Below, one piece after another: positions 55,191 through 64,000 of a DNA stretch of 64,000 bases. The notes beneath the pieces were generated by a model that searched no databases, was not told where the DNA came from, and saw only the letters and a program-made list of their open reading frames with translations. The DNA lies in contig CM075102.1 of the NCBI GenBank assembly GCA_037576195.1, positions 1,612,001-1,676,000 of the forward strand. Direction: 5' to 3'. A program made the position numbers and the translations under genes. Every line of letters starts with the position of its first letter. Position 1 is the stretch's first letter. The DNA comes from Phytoseiulus persimilis (taxonomy: Eukaryota > Arthropoda > Arachnida > Mesostigmata > Phytoseiidae).

Positions 55191-56651
55191 CTCGCCGGTT
55201 TGAAGCTCCTACTTTTCTGCCGTTCCGAACTTAAATCCAGTTTCAGTAAAAATGAGGACGATTTACACAAACAGCTGAACACCGCCCAGACCTAAGCTGG
55301 GCTCATGGACATCATTCGTAGTCACACAGTGTTACAAACACGACATCACGGCCGCATCGCAGGCCAGTTCTTCACTGCTACCAGCTCATCCACAATCTTC
55401 TATCGCGCCATTTTGCGCTCGAACAGCCGCTCGAGAATCACTCCGCCCCGCCAGCCGTGTGACGCGGCTCTTTGTGGTACTGAGCCGGATCAACACGCCA
55501 CCACAGATTCACCGTATACCTCCGAGCTCTGCGGCGAATGCTTGGGGGGTCGTAGCTCTTCCATGGAATCGCGTGAAGTTGCTAATAGTTACTTTTCTCC
55601 GTCACGCCTCTCGCGCTCTTGGTCGGTGGAACTCGTTGAACTCTGACAATCCGCGTATTTCCACGCGTAGTGCCGATCAGGCTCGGCTTCGCTGGATGAA
55701 GGCGGGAGAAGATTCCGGAGGGAGATGATCGATTTTGCAGCCCTGTTCGGCTAGCTAGACGCTCCCACGTCAATGATCCGAAGAACAGCAATGTAGAATC
55801 GAGATCGGTATCGGAACGCCCCGTGAAGTCTTCGATACATTCGGAGACACTCTCCTAGCACGGAGTGCTCTGGAAACTTCCAATGAGAGACAAGCGCAGC
55901 GTTACACAGAGCGTTTCGGTTGTTCGGTCAGGGGTTCATGGCTTCCGTACCGGAAATCCAGGTACGGATTTTCTTCGGTGGGACGGGAGAGCGATTACAA
56001 CCGAGCAAAGATGACGAGCCTCAACCTCGAGAGGATTGGTTTCACGTGCTCGCGAGGTAATGGATTCTTCAGGAGATGATTGGATTTCTGAACGAGGTTC
56101 CCAGCACGTTGGCGTGAGTCCTTGAGCTGCTCGAATCCCTCGTCAGAAGCTCTGAGAGAGATCCGCGGTTCAGATGTCCCTCTGACAATTCTTCGCGCTT
56201 GTCGCCATTGATTTTTCCGAAAAAAAAGACTGATGCGATGAGATACGGATGGGAATCGTGATTCATCCGAATCGGATACCAGGTACCATAAGATACCCGC
56301 GTGAAGTCATATTCGAAGTCCACATTGTGGGACACTTGTGGTACGTTCCGTGGGTGAGAAGGTTGTGCTTCCCGCAGAGAAGTAGATCTTACTTCGAGCC
56401 CGATTGTCTCTCTAAGGTGGAGAGCGCGCGAGTTTGCGGGCGGTTGACGATATCATGCGAGAAGCGGAGTGGGGAGACATCAATTGAGGGAAATGAATGA
56501 ATGATCTTCGCAGACGCGTCTGAAGCTCCTCAGGTCCGATACGTAACGTTGGCAACCGACCCAACAACCCGTAGTTGCTTCGTAATCCAGTCAGGTGCGA
56601 CATGTCATTCGGAGTCTGACTATTCCACGGCGAACAACAACTACCGGGACT
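55191..56651. promoter_or_regulatory. Divergent intergenic region, likely both promoters
   Basis: The G-alpha-i start (minus) and the claudin-like start (plus) face away from each other across 1461 bp, so both 5' UTRs and core promoters, or upstream untranslated exons, should lie here. I see no clear TATA box at a convincing distance from either start. Confidence 0.5.
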
Positions 56652-59600
56652 ATGAAGTACCATCACTCCAAGTCGCAGTACTCCCTCATGGGATCCTCTT
56701 GTGCTCTGGTGGCCCTGGTGTTCGTAACGATAGCGTTCTGCACACCGTATTGGCTTGTTTCAGATGGTCTTAATCCCGGAATCAGAAAGTTCCGGAGATT
56801 AGGTCTCTGGGAGGTTTGCTTCGACAACTTCTTCGACGACCACTTCAGGTTAGTCTGGTGTCGCAGGCTCCGGGGTCTTCACCGCGTTCCGTCTCAGCTG
56901 TTAGCTCCCGTAGATCCACATTCCTGCATTGACGATGGTAATGTGAGTGGGTCCATGTCATTTCTACGACATCTTCTTCCGTGGTCGTGTGGCTTCATCC
57001 AGATCTTTGGCTGCCCTGATGGAGCCCGAGCAAAATAGTCTGAAAATTCACTCCGTTCTGTGAGATGGAAACCTCGGTCGTCGAAAGCGGCGGAAATTCG
57101 GTAACGGAAACTCCGCGTGTATGTTATTCTGTCGAAGACCTTGAAGTTGAGGGGAAAAAATAATTCGGAGCGCCGTTGGTGCCGCGATCGTGAACAGGAG
57201 TATCACTTGGTCTTTTGGTCGAGAAAACAGAGTTTCCGCAGAGGTTTCTGCTGAGTGGTGATTTCCGAAGTGGGGGAAGGACGTTAGAGCAGCAAATGTA
57301 CAGCAGTCAGCCGAGGAACGAGCGGAATGCAGGAGATTCTCTCGAGGGGAGCGGCGCCACTCTTTGTTTCCGACGCACGTTCTTCGCGGATCCGCGATGA
57401 TCCCCGATCGGTTTTGTTCACGATTCGTAGTTCGGTTTCAAAAACCATCAACTATCAGAAAGAATTCGGACTGTTGGCGGAACGTTCGCCTGGTTGCTCG
57501 TGTGACAGCGAGCGGAGCCGGCCGAACAGCGGAAATTCTCATCTGCCTGTGAATTGGCCTAATTTTCAATATCGATGTGACGACAAGTGCGCGAGAACCC
57601 CCGCAGTGCGTTGGAGACGACTCGAAACATCAAACACCAGCTGAACTCGGGTTACACCTGACTGACTCGGAATTACCTCGAAGCGTTTGCTTGACTGTCC
57701 GTGGCGATCACGCGAGCACTGAAATTCCATGACAGCCGGAAACGCAGCCATCATCCGAAGATCAACGCGGGGTTTCGAGCTGTTCCAATGCGCCGCAACT
57801 CCTGAAAGTTTCAACGGCTTGAGACCTCAAACGCTTTGGAGCGTGATTCTTCCGTACTGAGAATGGGGTGCACGCCCGGACGATCACGGTGGGTACGCCG
57901 AGCATGCAATCGTTTCCCCCTATTTTACGGGGACTTCCGGTTCTTGATCGAAGCCCAGTGCGAGATCCATATGTAGACTTCGACCCGAACACAGGATGTG
58001 CCTGATCGGTATGTTGCAACCTGTCGCTGAAGGCATGCCGAGAATGCAGTCATGAAAACGACAAGAGGTCGAGACAGCTCCGCATTATTCGCGAGTTCAC
58101 CCTGGGATGCAGATGTTGTCTGGAGCTCGAACCCGTGCAGACGAAGTCCGCTTCGATTCTTCCCATGACTAAGCGAGTCCGATCTCTTGATTTAGGACCC
58201 GAGAGGCATTTTCCTGAAGACTCTTGCGGATGGTCAAGCGAAAGTCAGACTCCTCCCGGTCCAGAGTTCGCCGAGGAGCCGTGAGAGGAAGAACTCTTCG
58301 GAGAAATCAATGCGTCGAATATAATGTTCTAATCGCCGGACCACCGGGGATTGTTGGATAGTTTCGTTTGTTCGGGCGCCCTAGAATCGATGCGTGCTCT
58401 CGTTAATGCACGCCACAAAGGCTACCGTATGTGAACCGGTGCTGGCGGGGCTGGAATTGAGTCGTGGCCAGCCTCGGTGGTTGCCACGCTCGTCTTTAGA
58501 AAATGCACATCGTGTCTAAGTGTGAGTTCATTGGCCAAAGTTCCTCCAGGATCAAGTCTTCAATCCATCAAAGTCAAGGAGATCAGATTATCTGCGATCG
58601 ACCATCGTTTCCTTGTTGTCCCGTACTGGTTCCCAAGCGCATATTGCTGAACAGCGGGAGAAACGAACCAAATTCAGACGGGGGAGCCCTTGTGCTAAAC
58701 GCTAAGAGAATGTTACATCGGGTGGAGCATCAAAGTGTCGCACGAGGAAATGCGTAACTGTCCCAGAAAATCTGAGAGGCCGCCTTGGGCTTCCCTACCG
58801 AAAAAGAACGACGGAGCTGCGGACACGTTTTGTTGCCAGCGAGTCTGAAACTGCTGATACTCATTGTGTTCGAGTGGGACAACGAGCAAAATGTTTCACC
58901 CGAACTCGTTCCAAACACGTGGTGCTCAGCCCAGCTGCACTCGGGGCCGCAATCACTGGTCAGCCGCGATGCCACAAATGCATGATTGAAAGGACTTTCT
59001 CAGCCTGGGGAGGCGAATGACTTCTTTCCTCCGAGGCTTCCCGATCGTGCTCAGCATCGGAAGTGAAACATCGTCCCGTCTCTTTGTTTTCCGAGACAAT
59101 GAGTTCATGGCCCTCTCGCGCACGCGATGCACAGAATGGGAATATTCTCAAGCCCTAATGAGATGTGACTCCTGGAGAAATTTTCATGATGGCGCTCCTG
59201 TCTGTCGCTATGACTAGCCTACCAGGATTCTGGAGAACTTTTCCACGCAGCGGAGAGCTGCGAGGCCGATTGGTCCATTGCGATAATGACTTATCGAGGG
59301 GTAAAACCAACGTCAGATCTTCGTCAGACCGCTGTCTGTGATTCTCACACCTTCGCCAGTTCCTCCCCCATCCAGATACGCGGTCTGTTCTATCCCCAGC
59401 TGCTGTTCTGCAGGAACTGTCATGAGCGCCTCAAGGACTGAGCAAAGTCCCAGTCGCCCTCACTCGAGTCGATCTGAGTTCAGAGAGACCCAGAGAACGG
59501 AGTCTTCGACCAACCCTCATCTTTCAACTCCCTTCCAGATACGACTACGAGTTCCACGGCTGCCGATGGATCTTCCACAGAGAACTGCGAATCCTTCGGC

Positions 59601-60040
59601 CCCTCCTCGAGCCCCCGTTCTTCATCGCGACGCAGACGCTCTTCACCATCGGGTTCACGTTTCTTCTGATCGCTTCGATTGGCCTATTGATCGTTCACGT
59701 GTGCGTGCCTATTGAACTGGAGCTTCGAGTGACGCAAATAACCGCGCTCTCACTCCTGCTATCGGCCCTGTTCAACTCGGTAGCGGTGATCGTGTTCGGA
59801 GCTCTGGGTGACGGTCGGGACTGGATGCCCGACCCTGACCACAACTATCTCTCGTGGTCGTTCATCCTCGCCGTCATCGGCACGGTAGTGGAGTACGTGG
59901 CGGGGGCGCTTCTCCTCATAGATGGCAAACACTTGCGGAAGGACATCGAGGCCGACGACCGGAGTTTTCAGATGCAGCCAAGACGGCAACCAACCGGCCA
60001 CGACGGACCCCAGGTCCACCGTGACGTCACTGTAAAATGA
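56652..60040 (+). CDS. Claudin/PMP22-like four-transmembrane protein
   Basis: There are two exons, 56652-56848 and 59539-60040 (donor GTTAGT, acceptor CCCTTCCAG, phase 2), totalling 699 nt or 232 aa. Four hydrophobic segments lie at about residues 14-33, 97-118, 133-154 and 171-193. The large first extracellular loop carries GLWEVC (51-56) and a second cysteine in HGCRW (72-76), matching the W-GLW-C..C signature of the claudin/PMP22/EMP superfamily, in which the two cysteines form a disulphide. The short charged cytoplasmic tail (194-232) ends DVTVK. In arthropods, relatives with a WEVCF..YDYEFHGCRW-type loop are septate-junction or uncharacterised epithelial proteins, so a role in a junction or barrier is inference. 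The ATG has A at -3, and upstream in-frame sequence opens only with non-ATG codons. The 2.69 kb intron shows no nested gene. Confidence 0.9.
56849..59538 (+). other. Intron of the claudin-like gene (2.69 kb)
   Basis: It has GTTAGT at the 5' end and a pyrimidine-rich CTCCCTTCCAG at the 3' end. Several short frames occur (the longest about 105 codons), with no motif. An additional small in-phase exon cannot be excluded, but the protein is complete without one. Confidence 0.7.
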
Positions 60041-60153
60041 ACCACAGCAATAGCAGATCAGGGTTACAACCGCGACGATGCGTGCCACTGGACGTGAACA
60101 TTGTTACGACAGATACTAGTTGTGCATAATATAAATAAGGATGAAGATTATAT

Positions 60154-60179
60154 ATTGATAATGATGATGATGATGATGA
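60154..60179. repeat. (GAT)n microsatellite
   Basis: A TGATAATGATGATGATGATG-type run in the 3' UTR of the claudin-like gene. Confidence 0.75.
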
Positions 60180-60209
60180 CAAGATAACTTCGTGTAAATT
60201 GAGGTGAAG

Positions 60210-60215
60210 AATAAA
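60210..60215 (+). terminator. Polyadenylation signal of the claudin-like gene
   Basis: AATAAA about 170 nt after the TGA at 60038-60040. Confidence 0.7.
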
Positions 60216-63200
60216 CAGAGTACTGTAAAGGACGTCCTGGTGCATTCCCTTCAGGCGGAATTCGAGATCCTGACGAATTGAACCGGGGTTCGATACTCGA
60301 TGGGGTAAACGGCGTCCGTCGAGACCCTCTCCCACATTCGATGACGTGCTAAGATTCGGGATGGAAACCCTAACAGACCATCCCCCTCGAAGGCATGGAA
60401 TCTGACAGCTGGGATTGAGGGTCAAGCTCAGTTCGCGCCTAGTAGAAGACGTTAGAATGATCCGAGAGGTTGGGTCATATCGGGGCATGTGGTGAGAACA
60501 GCTTACAGCAGCGGCAGCGAGCGCCGGATTCGGGTCGGGAGCCCTGAGAGGATTGTGCAAAACTCATGATCTAGATTCGCTCCGATGAATCGAACTCGCG
60601 CTGAACACAGTTCGTCAGAGGTCATACATTAGCTGATTTGACAACTCCTGAGTTATTTTGTCGCGCGCTCATGATTCACTCTGTGAAGCTTGTAACGACA
60701 GCATGAACATGCACAGCAACATCTTGTGATTCCATGAAGCAAGCTTCATGTATGTGCATAACCGGGAGCGCAATCGAAGAGGCCCCGTCGAGGCAAACAA
60801 TCCGTTCCGGAAGCTTCTGGAGACCGGTCCTGAAGTTTGCTAGAGGGATCGACTAAATGGTTGAGAAACGGATGGTCGAAATAGAATTCTAGAGTGCCGC
60901 TCGTGCTCTACGATGTAGCGCATTCAGAAGTGTCCTTGTTTCCGGAATTTTTGATGCTCCTGAAGGTGGAATGGGATTCTCGAGGGTTCCTGTGGGCCGC
61001 CGTGTGTTCTACGGAGGGATCGAAAAACGATTCGACGCGGCGCAACCTTGAATCGCTGAGGAAAACCGAATATGGGAACGGTAGAGATTTTTTCGCGGGA
61101 ATCACCTGTCTGGAATGGCAACATTCTCGATGTGATCAGCGAAAAACGCGGACTTCAGGGGAAAAAATGAAGAAGCAGCATGATGATTCTATGATTGTAG
61201 AAGCAGCATTGTCACGCGTGAGCACTAGAAACGCGTACCTGCAGATATTGCCAGAAGGCGTTGGTGATAAAATTACCTGTTGAACCTGAGGAATGACGTA
61301 AGCATCACCGTGAGCTGGATTCGGTTCGATGAGCAAAACGGAGTGGAAATCATGTCCCGACTGTCAGGAGCCTGACAGTGAACGTCGTCGAAACGGGGTC
61401 AGCTTGATCCAGGGACGCCGTTCTACCTAGAATTTCACGTGTTCCCAAGGCATGCGAGTGTTACGGATACCCGATTCGTGGCGCCTACAGACCAGCTACC
61501 GCGCGCTGTCAATCTGTGGAGATGTCATATTCTCCCTGATTGGAGGGCATGAACGTCTACAGGTCGATCTAAATTCGATGTTTGACTCAACTGTTCATCG
61601 ATGAGCACCTCCAATATCAAATTTCATAATCGCTTCTGATAGCCTCATCGGATCGGTCGCCGTTCCCGCGAAAAGGAATTATCCATGGCGGAAAAAAACA
61701 CGGAGTGGCGGGGCCATAACACGAAGCTTGGATGGAGCCGGTAGAGTTTCCTTTGGAAAGAATGAGAGATGAATCAAACCCGGGTGTACAATGCACCCAT
61801 GACACGAGCAGCCTGTATCTTCCAATCATCCGAAACAGGGGTGGACAACTTGGCGTCGCCCACAGAGGCGGGCACAGGAAATCTGGACTACGGGCACAGT
61901 GGTCCACGAGCGGATCTCGCTCTGTCCCTCCCTGCACCAGTGGCAGTATTTTAAGGGCTTATGTGGAAGGGGATACTAGTCTATTCTCTGAACCTCTCAA
62001 AGATGCACTCCTATCAGATGAATCGGGTCTACCCCTCAATCGGAGCGAGTGAGTCCTATCCGGAGAGAACACTCCAATTGAAAGCGAGTCACTTGAGCTC
62101 TCTGAGAAACTACTTTGAGTTTCAACTCGGAACCATTTACTGCTGCTGTGTGCCCACGGAGCCACGTAGCACCTCCGGGAAGCTAGGAGTGAGTTCATGG
62201 TTGAACGGACGGAGGAATGCAATTTCCTTCCCATCATACTCCTTCGTGATGCTCCGATGGTTCCGCTCCAGTGATTGAGAGTGTGCACGAGCAAAAATTG
62301 AAACGATATGTTCCCTCTGAAGAATGAAATCATGGAGAGTGTGGACCTAGTTCTGGATCAAAGAGACGAAGAAGAACACCAAGAAATTCCTTGATACCCG
62401 TACAGACGATGGAATCGATTCTATGCTCCAATAGTATACAAATGAGTGTACAAATGGTCACTCAGTGACCATGGGTCACGAAGTCAAATATGTATCCACC
62501 CGATACCACGGACAGTTTCAGGTCCTCGTGAAAGTATGTCATTTTCCAAACCGAACAAAAATAATACGTATTATATGTTAGTGGAACGGGTTGCTCGGAA
62601 AAACTATCGGATGAACTCCTACATCCATGGAAGCGATATTTGCTTCCCGGTATCCTCGTTGACGGGGAGGATCTCGGGCGGTCCGGATGACGCTGGGAGT
62701 CGCCCGCGAAGAGATCAAAAATCTCGCCTGTCTCATATTTGCCTGGGACAGAATGGAAACCTGGCACCCTTAATTTTTTTAATAGGAATATCCACGGATG
62801 TCTACGCTAGGAATGTCCATCCTACGATGAAATACTGGAATGGCCCCGTTTACGGATTCGTGGCGGTCCCAGAATAGGGGCGATATTGAAGTTCTGTTTG
62901 CTACGAGAGTTTCATGATTTTTCAGCGGCTCTGAGAAGGAAACTCAAATATGACGAGAATTCTATTCGTGGCGCTCGCACAGCGCAATCCAGGGAGAAAT
63001 TGGGGAACTCGATTGGATGCGGCCGGCCACTCTCCTTCGGAATCGATGCCGATGGCTTTGAGAACTGGAAAAAGAAAATTTGAGCAGAGAAACAGCATTT
63101 GAGCTTCTCGCATTCGATTCCTCTAGGTGTTTCTCCGCGAATATAATCCTGGTCGTCTTTCTCCTTCTTCCTGGAATATCAGAGGAAAAAAACGCGAGAC

Positions 63201-64000
63201 CTCTGGCGCAAACAGAACTCCAATAACTTTCCGATCCTTAATTCTTCAGGCATTCGTAGTCAGGCAGAAGAAATTGCCCTCTACCGGAAACCAGGACCAG
63301 GTACGCAAAGGCAGGATGTTTGATTTTTCAAATGTTCTTGACTGAAGTCTCTTTACACGTAAGGTACCCTCATAGAGCGTTTATCTCGATGGAACATTTC
63401 GTGATGAGCCAAACTTGGGCTGAACATGAGAGGTGCCATTCACATCCTCAGGCATTTTCACAGACGCTGGACCGCATTCCAACAGTGACACCAACTCTGG
63501 CATCCACGCTGCTTACCACACTGATTTCAGAACTGCGTCGTCAAAAAGGTGGAATCCGGGAATGTCTTGAAAAAAATATTGGTGCACCGATTTCAGAAGT
63601 ATCCGTCTAGTTATCTTACTTCCGCTGCATTCGTGTCCAGGGTCGGAGAACCCGCTCCTTGGATACATGAAGCCTGTTCTCCCCCTATCGATAACTGACA
63701 AGCTAGGAGAACAGCACTGGGAAGACAACGATGGAAAACCGTGCATTCCCTTCCTCCCCGATGCCACTCCGCGATGATCTATCTCATTGCGCTCCGAGAC
63801 GAGTCAGATGTGCGCAATCTCGACCCGATGTCACCGACTCGAAGAAACTTATTCCATCACGCGAGCGGTCATTGTGTGCAACGATTGACAGGCTCTCCAG
63901 CAGGAATTGCCTAGGAGCCCATTCTCTCTCAATATACAGTGCTGCTCCGATCATGCCCGGAATCGCTCCGACTCACACTGCAACACTCGAGTCTTTCCTA
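60216..64000. other. 3.8 kb without a recognisable gene
   Basis: There are open frames of up to 177 codons on the minus strand (60027-60560, mostly antisense to the claudin-like 3' UTR), and of 129 (60894-61283) and 143 codons (62446-62877) on the plus strand. None has a motif I know, clean splice borders or a poly(A)-signalled end. The window simply runs out in what appears to be intergenic or intronic DNA. Confidence 0.35.

Overview
This is nuclear DNA from an animal. Protein-coding genes are split by spliceosomal introns with GT..AG borders, introns range from 73 bp to 5.3 kb, stop codons are followed by AATAAA signals, and there are decayed non-LTR retrotransposon and hAT transposon remains. 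Base composition is close to balanced. The protein style (a G-alpha-i ending in CGLF, a PPM1L-type phosphatase, an arthropod-like claudin relative) and the RT relics fit an arthropod, and I would guess a compact-genome chelicerate such as a predatory mite. That placement is inference only.

Layout. 0-6.8 kb is a transposon graveyard: two remnants of the same kind of APE-endonuclease/RT element, the second with an internal deletion, and a frameshifted hAT transposase. 7.5-7.75 kb is a degenerate 45-bp minisatellite. From 7.7 to about 29.5 kb I recognise no gene; there are only a few unassigned long minus-strand frames. About 29.54-30.13 kb holds what looks like the last coding part of a plus-strand gene, with a poly(A) signal. 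An orphan acidic plus-strand exon lies at 33.6 kb.

The gene-dense half starts at 33.9 kb. It contains a six-exon PPM1L-like PP2C phosphatase (minus, 391 aa) and an unrecognised minus-strand gene ending 116 bp upstream of it. Next come an eight-exon plus-strand coiled-coil protein with three F-x-x-W-L modules (557 aa) and a six-exon G protein alpha-i subunit (minus, 355 aa, spanning over 10 kb). Last is a two-exon claudin/PMP22-like four-helix membrane protein (plus, 232 aa). The G-alpha-i and claudin-like genes are divergent across 1.46 kb, which probably holds both promoters. From 60.2 kb to the end nothing is recognisable.

For the four complete genes I reconstructed every exon by hand. Phases agree at each junction and total lengths are exact multiples of three, so these models are the firmest content of the window. 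The genes look like ordinary dispersed eukaryotic loci and I see no pathway linking them. I found no CRISPR array, operon-type system or clearly novel multi-gene system. The most interesting unexplained items are the unrecognised gene next to PPM1L, the dual-frame terminal exon at 29.8 kb, the modular coiled-coil protein and the orphan acidic exon.
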